In this document: positions 12,872 to 23,060 of the stretch, in pieces
Position numbering within the stretch: the stretch's first letter is position 1
Layout: each line of letters starts with the position of its first letter
Assembly: GCF_963678635.1 (NCBI RefSeq)
Contig: NC_087065.1
Location: forward strand, 11,307,579-11,371,578
Direction: 5' to 3'
Length of the DNA stretch: 64,000 nt
Source: Symsagittifera roscoffensis
Lineage: Eukaryota; Xenacoelomorpha; Acoela; Convolutidae
Program-made: the position numbers and the translations under genes
The notes under the pieces: generated by a model
The model's input: only the letters and a program-made list of their open reading frames with translations
Databases searched by the model: none
Told to the model about the DNA's origin: nothing

Positions 12872-13330
12872 AAGAGTCAATGAACGTAGTGATTACTTAT
12901 ATGGGTCGTGATGATTTTTCTTCAGGAAAAGTCTCAAAATTTGTTCACGCTCAAAAATGATTTTTTTTGCGGTTAAAATTTTGATTTCTAAATAAAATCA
13001 GTTCATTTCCTTTCTTGAAAAGGAAGCAAACCAATTTATCGAACAGAAAAAATGTAAAGTTTGCTCGAAACGTGATTGGGTTCTAGTTCCGAAAGTGGAT
13101 TTTAATATGAAGATTTCCAAGCGTAATATAAAAAAATTACCTATTTATCATGTTTCTCAATTTTTCAATCATACATTGGTTTTAAAATTGAAAAAGCTTT
13201 AAAGGCGTATATTTTTTTTGTAAAATTGGAACGTTGATTTTTTTTTTCAAAAAAGTAATCATTTTTTATGTTACCTTGCGTTCCTTGATTTTTTTCCAAT
13301 TGTGTTTTTGCTATGTTGTAATTCTTTTGC
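12872..13330 (+). repeat. Dispersed repeat family R1, copy 3
   Basis: It begins AGTCAATGAACGTAGTGATTA and continues with CTTATATGGGTCGTGATGATTTTT, as in copies 1 and 2. It lies about 1 kb beyond the end of the MFSD13A-like gene. The flanking parts of 11.9-14.0 kb show no gene. Confidence 0.5.
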
Positions 13331-14019
13331 CTTTTCTCGCTTGTGTTCGCGCTCCTGTGTGAAAAACTTCATAGTTCTGTTTGGGCGTACTTAAAAAAAC
13401 TTTTGGAATGGCATGATGCCAGAACAAAAACAGTTCTTTTCCAAAATGGACTTTCAAAATTGATTGAGATCGGCTTCTAATAGTTTTGCCAGGTGAAATC
13501 CTTTAAAATATTTCTGCAGAAAGAACATATACCTGGTGTATCTGCTTATAATGTTTCCAGCTGGCATTTTCAGCCCCGATTTTCTTGTTATCTAACTATT
13601 TTCTTGCGCTAATTAATCTATAAAGAACCTTAGTTACTTATTTTATGGATTTTATGCCCCCAAACCATTCGGTGTTGTAACATATCTCAGCTATTTTAAA
13701 TGTTATTCTGAGTTCGTGTTTTTTCTTACAAATGGCACCAAGCAGAGCTTCGCACTACTTGCAAAACGAAAATTAAATATTTCGTCACCTGTGCGTTTAT
13801 GTAAGTTCCATAACATTAGTCTGAGTTAGTCATTTGTAATTTCGATGCTTTGAAATAATATGGGTCGCAAGGTTTTGATATATTGCGGTGGGAGCTCGTT
13901 TTTTATTTCCACATAAATAAACTGTACTTTTGTAGCGATCTTCTCCGATGTACTCAAAATAATTGTCACAAACTTCCTTATTAGTCATGTTTTGAATTGT
14001 AAGAAAACCAGGCTTGAAC

Positions 14020-14530
14020 TAGTAACAAGACTGCTCGTATGTCAGGTCAAAGCCCTGAATTCTCCGACTGTCCTCTTGTTCATATCGAATAGTTTTTGGG
14101 AAAAGAAAATATTGAAAACCTATGAATTTTGGACAATATCAAAGTCTGAAATGATGAGCCGAATGAAGTTAATACGACCTATCTGATTAGCTTGCCGCAA
14201 TTCATTTTGGAAAAATATTTTTTGTGCGGGAAAAATCGCCACGCATAAATAATTCGCGTAACGCTCGCAGCAATATGAATAAATTCTTCAAAGCGCGCAT
14301 AATTTAGTCCAGGACATAGCCAATTTAGCAATTTTCAAACCCGCGGAACTTCACAAAAACCAATCGGAGATTAAAAAAAATCTTTTTAAGTTTGAAATCA
14401 GGAGGTCGATATCTTCAATGGGGTTTGAAAATGTTATCGAAAACTATAATTTCGATCGGTGAAAATTGACTGTATAAAAAACACACCGAGCAAAAATTTT
14501 CGGTTTTCTTCGACAGTCGGAACAATAAGC
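14020..14530 (+). mobile_element. Non-autonomous element family M3, copy 1 (diverged)
   Basis: It opens with AAGACTGCTCGTATGTCAGG and CCGACTGTCC and ends near CACCGAGCAAAAATTTTCGG and CAGTCGGAACAATA. Copies at 15690-16212 and 44690-45230 share the order: opening block, an A-A-T-T-A-A-rich middle, a G-C-G-C block (TTACGCGTTAATAGCGCG in the others), a C-A-A-T-T-T-x-G-C-A-A-T-C-like block, and the closing block. The opening T-T-C-C-G-A-C-T and the closing A-G-T-C-G-G-A-A are inverted relative to each other. No transposase. Confidence 0.55.
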
Positions 14531-14709
14531 CTTTGTTTTATCACGCATCATCATATCAGGCCACTCGTCGATTCAAAAGCCACTTACACTAGCTGTCAAT
14601 CAAGTTAACATCTTGTTAATTGACCTTGTCCCTGGATTGGATGCTGAGTTTATAAAATAAACGAGCAGCGGCATACAATTTATCGTTACCAGCAATAGAT
14701 ATATCTGAC

Positions 14710-15150
14710 GGGTGCCGGACATCAAGCCGAATCGTAAAATTAGGGACTTCAAGCCGAAAATGTTCTCATTAAGTCATGAAATAAGATTAATTTGAAAATT
14801 ATTCTGAAGATATTTTCATTTTCATGATCTTTCTTCACTAATTATTGGCGTTTTCATAAAATTTATGCCTCCAAATGATGTTTCGAAAAGTTGAAAAGTA
14901 AAACATGGTTGAAGGCATTTTTCAAGTTTATAATTTATGCATTTCAAAAACCGGTTGATATTATTAACGGATGCCAATCCTAGGTAATTCAATGTCATAA
15001 ATAACGCTTATTATGGACTAAACTAGCGTAAGATTTTGAAAAGCAACGTTTTACAGATGAAAAAAAACTGAATTGAGGTGCTTGTAAAGTTTAATTTTCG
15101 GCCTGAAGTCCCTTCGGCTTGAAGTCACGTCGGCTTGCTGTCCTAGACCC
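14710..15150. mobile_element. 441-bp TIR element, family M2 copy 1, with 9-bp target duplication
   Basis: It starts GGGTGCCGGACATCAAGCCG and ends CTTGCTGTCCTAGACCC; the ends are inverted repeats whose cores (CAAGCCGA and GACTTCAAGCCGAA, with a TTCGGCCTGAAG counterpart) repeat inside each terminus. The flanks are ATATCTGAC (14701-14709) and ATATCTTAC (15151-15159), a 9-bp target duplication with one change. A 9-bp duplication is typical of Mutator-like elements. No coding. Confidence 0.7.
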
Positions 15151-15212
15151 ATATCTTACAATTATCTTTTGAGCACCCCTGTTTATCAGACTTACACTAT
15201 TTTACCGCTAAG

Positions 15213-15656
15213 GGGTGCCGGACATCAAGCCGACGGGACTTCAAGCCGAATCGTAAAATCTGGGACTTCAAACCGAAAATTTTCTCATTAAGTAATTAAA
15301 TATGATTAATTTAAAAACTTTTTTGAAGAATTTCTCAGTTTAATGATCTCTTTTCAGTAATTAATGGCTTTTTCATAATATTAAACCTCCAAATGATGTT
15401 GAGGAATTTTTAAACATAAAAAATGTTTGAAGGCAATTTTATAATTTATGCATTTCAAAAACCGTCTAATATTAGTAACGGATGCCAATCCTAAGCGATT
15501 CATTGTCATGTATAACGCTTATTATTGTTTGAACTTGCCTGAATTTTGGAGAAGCAACGTTTTACAGTTGAAAAAATAGTGATTTGAGCGCTTGTAAAGT
15601 TTAAAATTCGGCCTGAAGTACCTTCGGCAGTCCGGTCGGCTTGTTGACCTAGACCC
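15213..15656. mobile_element. 444-bp TIR element, family M2 copy 2, with 9-bp target duplication
   Basis: It is a direct-orientation copy of 14710-15150, starting GGGTGCCGGACATCAAGCCG and ending TTGACCTAGACCC. The flanks are ACCGCTAAG (15204-15212) and ACCGCCAAG (15657-15665), again 9 bp with one change. Separate target duplications show two insertions rather than one tandem duplication. Confidence 0.72.
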
Positions 15657-15689
15657 ACCGCCAAGTAGTGATTAATGGATGACAATTCA

Positions 15690-16212
15690 AGCAAGATGGC
15701 TCGTATCAGGGCGGGCGAAGCCCTGAATGTTCCGACTGTCTTTTATGATTTATTGAGCAGTAATAACATTAATTAAATGTATTAAATTAAAAAGAAAAAA
15801 TGAGATTTTTTTTTGAAGATCATCAACCCACAAGCCATATAAAGTACAACAGGATAGTTTTCGCTCCTGGTAACAAATCAATTATGGCAAATAAATTTAT
15901 TTCAATCAAGTTTGAACGATTTCTAAGTTGGATTAAATCTCCGCTTACGCGTTAATAGCGCGAAATTTATCGCGCGTTATTTGTCCCGAATTGGCCTAAA
16001 TGGCAATCTTTAAACCCCCAGAACTTTACGAAAAATGATCACAGGTAAAATATTTTTTTTCTTCTTTAAGCTCAGGACAAATATACGTTTTGAATGATAA
16101 AAAAAAATTCCGTCAAAAAGGCTAGTTGAAAAGTCGAAATTTGTCTGAAGAAAAAAAGCCCACCCCGAGCACAAATATTCCGTTACTTTCCTTAGGAGAA
16201 TCGAAACAATAA
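15690..16212 (+). mobile_element. Non-autonomous element family M3, copy 2
   Basis: It starts GATGGCTCGTATCAGGGC, then GGCGAAGCCCTGAATGTTCC. It has TTACGCGTTAATAGCGCG and a C-G-C-G-C-G-T-T-A core, and ends CCGAGCACAAATATTCCGTT with a degenerate G-A-A-T-C-G-A-A-A-C-A-A. It is closer to the copy at 44690 than to the one at 14020. It begins about 25 bases after the 3' target duplication of the neighbouring M2 element. Confidence 0.6.
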
Positions 16213-16683
16213 ACAATTTTACTTATGCGGAATGCCTAACATCTTACTTGCACGGTCACACTAAATATAATTGTTCGATGGTTTCGCCTCAGCTTTTTTG
16301 TGGTTATGCTTGCGTTTAGCAAGGCTAATCAAACCGGATCATAATTTTTAAGCCGGAACTTAAATTTAAAACTTTTTCCGCACGCTAGTCGGTTAACGAT
16401 ATCTCTCAAGCGTTTGATATCTCAATTTTATTTAAATCAGTCGCAATGCCTGATTGTGCACATTTGGCTAAGAGGTAATGTTTACGCTTTAGTCGCCAGA
16501 GAAGAGGTCAGATTTGTATTTTTTGAGTACTGAAATTTACTGGTCGGACTATTGTTTGTCTACTCAATTTTGTCAGACTATGTGCCCGAATAGGGACTTT
16601 TCCATGGTTTTCCATTTTACTATATCTGAAAGTCGTTTTGATATTTTCTGCTACTGGCGTAGGTAATTGAAAAACAAGAGTCT

Positions 16684-17689
16684 TACCCGCATCGAGTGCC
16701 CATAGATTCTAATCGATTATAATGTATTCCCAAGACAAAAATAATTCATTAAAGATGTAAAATTCAGACCACGAAATCGATTATATTGCCATTATAATCA
16801 ATTATTTTTGAAACAAAATAGTCCATTATAATCGATTATTTTTGAAACAAAATAGTCCGTTATAATCGATTATAATCCACTATTTTTGGCACTGAAATTG
16901 ATTGTTTTTGCTAAGATAATCCACTATAATCGATTTGTTTTGAAATCAAAATCCATTATCACCAATTATAAACGATTATAATCCGTCTTTTTTTCAGAAC
17001 TGAATTCGATTATTTTTGCAGAAATTTTGCAGAAAGTTTGCAAAAATTATGCCATGTCTTTTACTAAATGCTATGTCTCAACATCAACCCCTCAAGTTTT
17101 TTTAACCTCCCCCCAACTAAAGAGTTGGGCTGGTAAGATGGGGGTGTCACTCATTAGCCCCCTCCCCCAAAGTCTACCTATAAATAACCCCCCCATGTTC
17201 AACCATAAGCGGGAGAGGGCTAATGGCGGTTGCGGTAAACAGGCTGGGAGAGGGGGGAAACTGGCAGGGAGAGGGGTTAAAGTAAACTGGGGGGAGGGGG
17301 GGGGGGGTTAAAGCAAACTGGAGGGCTCAATCAGAATATATAAGACAAAAAATATATAATTTTCAATGTGAAATGTAATATTTTATGAAACGTAGTACGT
17401 AGCAACTGCGCTAAACAGGAAATGAGATAAATTTGAAGAAAGTTGTAAATTTCGTGAAAAAACTTCTAGAAAAAATCCATTATAATCAATTATAATCGAC
17501 TATAATGAATTATACTGGCATAAAAATATCAGGGTTATAATCGATTATAATGGATTATATTGACATAAAAAATATTAGGATTATAATCCATGATAAATGG
17601 ATTATAATCAATTATTTTGTAATTTTGTAGATACTGGCCATATTATGACATTATAATCGATTATGATCCATGGGCGCTCGGTGCGGGTA
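16684..17689. mobile_element. 1.0-kb TIR element with TATAATCGATTATA palindrome arrays and a G-rich core
   Basis: The ends are inverted repeats of about 40 bases: left TACCCGCATCGAGTGCCCAT, right ATGGGCGCTCGGTGCGGGTA, each continuing inward into ATAATCGATTATAAT. TA at both outer edges could be a TA target duplication (Tc1/mariner-like). Inside, 16700-17010 and 17475-17670 carry many imperfect copies of the palindrome TATAATCGATTATA. Between them, 17100-17330 is quite different: C-rich, then strongly G-rich, with repeats of GGGAGAGGGG and CAAACTGG or TAAACTGG. The ORF at 17027-17311 is low-complexity and is probably not a gene. I do not know this family. Confidence 0.7.
17190..17325 (+). repeat. 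G-rich tract with short tandem repeats
   Basis: Blocks of GGGAGAGGGG and GGGGGGAGGGG separated by AAACTGGC or TTAAAGTAAACTGG recur about every 28 bases, ending in a run of 12 G at 17296-17307. Several G-runs of four or more lie within 100 bases, so the plus strand could fold into G-quadruplexes. It forms the centre of the TIR element 16684-17689. Confidence 0.6.
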
Positions 17690-18383
17690 GCTAAATTTTT
17701 TTTCGAGCATTGGTTATCGAAAGGTTTTTTATTGCCCATTTTCCTCTAGATCAGACAAGCAATGAAAAGAGCCTTTATGTGAAGTATCTGAAATTTTGAT
17801 TGAAACTGATAAATCGAACAAGGCAATTCAGTTTTCTAACGCAAATAGTGCAATTTTTCGTTTCGCCTGTGTGCAAAATTTTTAAAAAAAAAATGCGTTC
17901 TTAAGCTCAATAGTTAGAAGATCAATTAGATAGTCTCAGTTATATTGGAATGATTTCAGAGCCGGTATTATCGGGCTCTTAAGTTAAAAGCAAGTTTCGT
18001 CGCAGATGAATCATTTTTCAATTTTGAGATTAAGGCATCAATATCTGTCAGAATGCATAAAAAACTTTGATATTTTTGATTGTAGAACCAAGATGAACGG
18101 TTTGTTCGCTTAGCTATTACATCATTGTTGAAATGTTTTAATTGTCCCATCTAGTTACTTTGATGATTTGGTCTGCATATTGTTACGTTTTCTTTCGGAC
18201 ACGTAACGAAATATGGCGTAGGATGGGTTTCCTCCCGTCGATTTGACCTAGCTGAAAAACAGCTCGCGAAGAGATCAATGTGGTATCATACTGAAGCTTG
18301 AGGGTGATTCCGATTCCAAAATCACTGTGAAAAAGTAATAATATCGAGAAAAAAAACATGTCTGAAATTTTTGCTATGAAGGA

Positions 18384-19118
18384 CAGTGCTGATTTAAATT
18401 ATCCGGACAAAACGAACAAAACTTGAATTTTCAAACGCGTTTTTCTCAAATTGGGTTAAGATTAGACAAAAAGTGAAGAGAACAAAAGTTGCTTAGAATT
18501 TCACCAGAATTAATATGGTGCCATTTTTTCTCCAAAATTCTCAACCAAAATTTTACCCCAAAAATGGGTCATTTTGGCTTTTTTCAATTAATCAAGAATT
18601 ACGCGGAAACAACTTTGTTAATTGATAAAACAAATTATATCACAGGAAGCTTCTTACGCAGTTCAACAAAGTTCAAGAAGGGTTAAATCTCCAAAAACCA
18701 GTATAAGAGAAAAAATTTTCTTTTGATAGTCAAGAAATGTGATTTTCACTATATAAAACCTAAAATCTCTGTTTAAAAATATACTTTAAACAATTTGCGC
18801 AAATTTTTGGAGATTTAACCCTTCTTGAACTTTGTTGAGCTGCGTAAGAAGCTTCCTGTGATATAAATTTTTTTATCAATTAACAAAGTAGTTTCCGCGT
18901 AATTCTTGATTAATTGAAAAAAGCCAAAATGACCCATTTTTTGGGGTAAAATTTTGGTTGAGAATTTTGGAGAAAAAATGGCACCATATTAATTCTGGTG
19001 AAAGTCTAAGCAACTTTTGTTCTCTTCACTTTTTGTCTAATCTTAACCCAATTTGAGAAAAACGCGTTTGAAAATTCAAGTTTTGTTCGTTTTGTCCGGA
19101 TAATTTAAATCAGCACTG
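18384..19118. mobile_element. 735-bp palindromic (foldback) element with Tc1-like ends
   Basis: The left arm, about 18384-18697, is matched almost base for base by the reverse complement of about 18804-19118, leaving a loop of about 106 bases. The ends are CAGTGCTGATTTAAATTATC and its complement. CAGTGCTG is also the terminus of the nematode transposon Tc1. The right flank is TA as expected for that superfamily, but the left flank is GA, so the target duplication is not clean. No transposase; this is a non-autonomous foldback MITE. The arms contain no intact gene. Confidence 0.75.
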
Positions 19119-19803
19119 TATTTCTGTAGAGTTTTGGGTACTCGTTTAGAAGTATTCTCCCGTTAGAAATCTCGTTAAGAAGTATGGTCTCGTAAAACTA
19201 TCAATGGTCCCATACTAAATTGAGACATATAGAAGATTTTAAATGTCGCTTCTAAGTTTTGCCAGGAAACTGATATTTTTGATAATTTCATTTCAAATGC
19301 AAAGTTAGCAGCTAATCAAACGAAGAGTTGTTTTAAAAGTGTTCCTTTTGTATTCATCCACTTGAAGTACCTCAAGTATTTTTCAAGTGGGCTGGCGGGA
19401 CCACACTTCTGAACGAGCTTTTGAATGGGACTCATCAAAAACGGTGGGACCATACGTCTGAACGAGCGCCAATTTTTGATTTAATCAATTAACCGTTTTT
19501 CATTTATAGCTTAAAGTTTTTTTCGATTGTTCTTTTGCAACAAAAATTAGTTCTTGCACGGCAACTGGCTACTCTAGTTAAAAATTGAATTTTGCGGTTT
19601 GTTCCGGGATCTCGAAGGCCAGCATCAAAACCTTCACTCGTGGCCTTGAACGGGTGTCCTATTAATCCTGCTGATATCTTTGTAGAGATATTTATTGAAT
19701 AAGTGAAATAAATGGATATTTAACTGGCCTTGTAATAATAATTGTGCCTATTATTCTGCGAATAAAAATTTCGTAAAAAAGATTAAGAATTTTGTCCAGT
19801 AGT
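19119..19803. other. Intergenic stretch
   Basis: No coding or repeat structure that I can support, other than two near-identical phrases, GGGACCA(C/T)ACTTCTGAACGAGC-like, at about 19398 and 19445. Confidence 0.4.
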
Positions 19804-22402
19804 TTAATAGTAATTCGGTCTCGCATCGCTGACGTATACAAGTCCTCCGTTTTCAGTTTCGACGAAGCTGTTCTTCAGAGCGCGTTCGATCATCTCTAGG
19901 TCTCTGTCAGCGGACCCGTATCTGTACCAGCCGGGCTCCCCCATCTCCTCGGGGTGGTCTCGGTTATACCTCTTCACAACTTTCCTCAAGAACTTCTCCC
20001 CCCTGTCTTGTGTGTCCTGACTCAGTATCTCAGATGGGTAGTTGAGTCCTGAAACATTTTTTAAATCAGAAAATGTAAACGAAAAGAAGGAAGAGAGACT
20101 TTGTCGGAAGTTGGTTCGCAGATTTGAAATAAGAACCCAGTCATAAAAGAGATGCATAAACAAGTCAATCATCATAAGTAGAACTCTAGTACAATAATTG
20201 GGAAAACAATTGTCCAGTATTGTAAGTAGCTACGCTACAACTACTTTTTGGCTTCGGAAATTCGAATCGAATTCCAAAAAAGTTATCTTGGACCAAACTC
20301 ATCTTGGACCGAAAAAAAAATTAAATGGAAATCATACACATTGCTTTAAGAATCATCTGTGACAGAAACAGTGAATTCGGATCGGGCTATTGAACTCATC
20401 TGACCTCAGTCTAAATCTAAAGGCAATTTCGTAACGCTAACGCACCTCTGGTCCAGTCATATTCTTCGCTTTCTCTGAGTCGTCTTCCAATGTATACATC
20501 CTCATCTTGTGACGTCACCACATCAGTGGGCGACTGATTACTCTCTTCGTACAGTCTCGCAAACTCCTCGTCATAGTATTCATCGTCTCCAAAATCCACC
20601 TGCAATTTAAATTTTGAAATTAAACAATATATAAAAGGGCTGAAAATAACAAAGTTTAGATTTCACAACAGGTTCATTTGACAAGTAGTTTTTTAAGTCA
20701 GGCGGTATTTCTTTTATTGTATTTATGGAATTGATTTCTTTTATGGTATTTTTACTTTACTGGTTGATTTTGATGGATTAAATCAAAAGCCAAAGGACTG
20801 TCTTACCTTGACCAACGTCTTGTTCCATTGGGACACTAAGTTGAGGCTCCGGTTCGGTACCAACGAAGAGACCCCTTTCGGTTTCAGGATACCCTTTGGA
20901 ACCCTGGATCCAGAATCCGGTAATCTCCTGGGAATTGTAAAACCATTAGTTCTCGCACCAGACTCAGGCCGAGAACTGAATATTGGTTTGGCAGACACTT
21001 TAGCTGGTTCGTAGGATGTGGATTTGGCTGTGAACAGAGAACGTGCGAACTTGTTCTGATCGCTCTTTAGTTTGATCAGCTCGCGTTGAATCTGTTCAAG
21101 CTGGGATGATTTCATAAGGTAAGCAGATCTGAAGCATAAGGTTTAACCACAGTTACCACAAGAAAAGCGCAGGTTCTTGGGCCTTTCAAAATCAAATAAA
21201 ACATTCTTAAATGTTAAATCCTAATTCGTATCCTTTTTTTCTACTTTTCTTTCTTGATTTTGATTGAAATTCATTGAGACCAATAGTTCCAAATAGCTGC
21301 GTGGTAATGGTTTCTTGTGAATATCAGTAATGGTTTCTCGTGAACTTCAGTAATGGTTTCTCGTGAATGTTTTAACTTACTTGTAGTGGTCGGTTGGTTT
21401 GCGACTAGGCTCCCGCTTGAACTGCTCCCTCAAATTCGGCTCATAATTTTCCTTACTCCGCTTAGACTCAAAAGTTCCAAAGTCCATTTTTGGCTCCACT
21501 GGTTTGCTTGACTCCGAAGTGCTGTAATCTTGCAAGCCCGGAGAAGTGTAAGGGCTGGTCATATAAACACCTCTAGGAGCAAACTTTAGCATCGGTTCTT
21601 GATTTACCGAGCTCTCAATCACCGAAACTTTAGACTTCACGTCCTGGAGTTCTCTGACAAGAGTCGATAGCAAAACTGGAACATTGTTCAAATCTTCATC
21701 TCGGATTAAATCTTTGACATCTACTTGATTTTCGGAACTCGTTGAACTCTCTGTGTTGTCCTCCCCGTTTTCGTCTGATTTGGCCTCAGAGGTTTTGTTT
21801 TCATCTACCGCTGAAGGTATATCAAGTTGAACTGGGCTATCGTTCTCTTCTGTTTCTTCGAATGAAACATGCTTAACATCGTTTTCGATTGTTGGAGCGC
21901 TTTCTCGAGGTGATATAAGCGAGTTCTCAGGGGACCTTATGCTATCCAGTTGCTGCTTCAAATCAGCGATTTCTCGGTTTTTCTCGCCTTTGAGAGTCGC
22001 AAATTCGGATAGAAGAGCTTCCATTGTTTCGTAGTCCAATTGGAAAACAGGGAGAATCTCGTCTACTTTCTGTTTCACTTCATCTGGAGAAAGTTTTTCG
22101 AATTTTTTGCCCACTTCCAAAGTTTTTTCAGATTTGATCTGTTTCACTTTCGTCACTTCAGCCAAGCATTGGTCAAACAAAGATGTTTCTGATTCAATAA
22201 TAATATTTATGGCTTCTTGCTCTCCTTTTTTCGGTTTCTTCTTTTTGGCTTCATTTAGTTGTTTCCGGAGCTTCGAAATAGCCTCCTCCTTCTCCTGGCA
22301 TTGCTTTTTCCAGTATTTCTCCGAGTTTTGAAACATCTGGTGACTAGCAAACGCAAAACTTTCAGCTGCTTGGTCCAGTTTAATAATGACAAAAAGTGTT
22401 TT
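19804..22402 (-). CDS. Coiled-coil protein of unknown function, four exons
   Basis: On the minus strand, exons 22402-21381, 21128-20807, 20599-20446 and 20048-19804 join with matching phases (2, 0, 1). Donors are GTAAGT, GTAAGA and GTGCGT; acceptors are CTTCAG, TTGCAG and TTTCAG. The frame ends in TAG near 19804. From the ATG at 22336 the protein is 558 residues. The frame stays open upstream to a possible acceptor at 22403, and that extra stretch reads as continuing helix, so the true start is probably further 5'. Residues 1-45 and about 110-135 are heptad-rich and charged (coiled coil); the middle is acidic and Ser-rich; a K-A-P/K-P basic Pro-rich part follows; then an acidic exon (D-D-E-Y-Y-D-E-E-F); and a conserved-looking C-terminus with P-G-W-Y-R-Y-G. 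I do not recognise the family. It is probably a functional host gene, cytoplasmic, with no signal peptide or membrane segment. Confidence 0.8.
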
Positions 22403-22867
22403 CTGTTTTTAAAGTTTACACTTGAGAGCTCGCGGCGAAACGAAACCTCTTTTTATGGTATGTTCAAGCTATCGATTTCTAGTCGTCAGAAAATAAAGCA
22501 CATGTTTTGTATTAGTACTAGATGCGTTTCATCTGTAAGTTGGCTTCAAATTGCATTTGAAAAGTGAACAATCTCTGTTTTACGCTCTTTAGTTTTCACC
22601 AATTAATGAAAAATACATTGTTATTACACGCTCTTCTTTTGGATGCGTGACTTTAATATTTGATCACAAGTAGACCAAAACTTGCCTGTAAATATGTACA
22701 ATTTTCATATTTTTGTTTTATATGCAAAGCAAAACCATGCAAATAATATAACTAAACTCCAATATTCTTAATGTTCATAATAAAATGTCAGTTGGCCCCG
22801 CAGGTCTCGTGGGCGCGTACTAGTTCAGCAAACACCGTCAAAAATTGACTTTTAATGGATCAGAATT

Positions 22868-23060
22868 ACAAAGAATTTTCCTTGTTCGGCTCTATTGCTT
22901 GATTTTTTCCGCGGAAATGTGGCGCCAAAGTAAAAACGAGTCAGTGAATTGAAGTTGGTTTTCTCGAACTCATCAAAAGGGTTATTCTCTGAAGTGAGGC
23001 CAGAATATCCATCCCATTGTGAGAATACTGACACTTGGTTGGTGAATAGTTGCTTTCGCT
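22868..23060 (-). CDS. Possible upstream exon of the coiled-coil gene
   Basis: The minus-strand reading from about 23058 gives a protein-like stretch with Q-W-D-G-Y-S-G-L and N-P-F-D-E-F-E-K. N-P-F is the peptide bound by EH domains. A weak donor (TTT|GTAATT) near 22872 would be phase 0 and would join the acceptor at 22403 in frame. The 5' boundary is uncertain and no start codon is visible, so this could be chance. Confidence 0.3.

Noticed and set aside
17027-17311. Plus-strand ORF in the G-rich core
   Set aside because: It reads through C- and G-runs inside a transposon, is Gly/Arg low complexity at the end, and has no start context or homology I can see.
20808-21014. Plus-strand ORF opposite the coiled-coil gene
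   Set aside because: It is antisense to exon 2 of a well-supported spliced gene.
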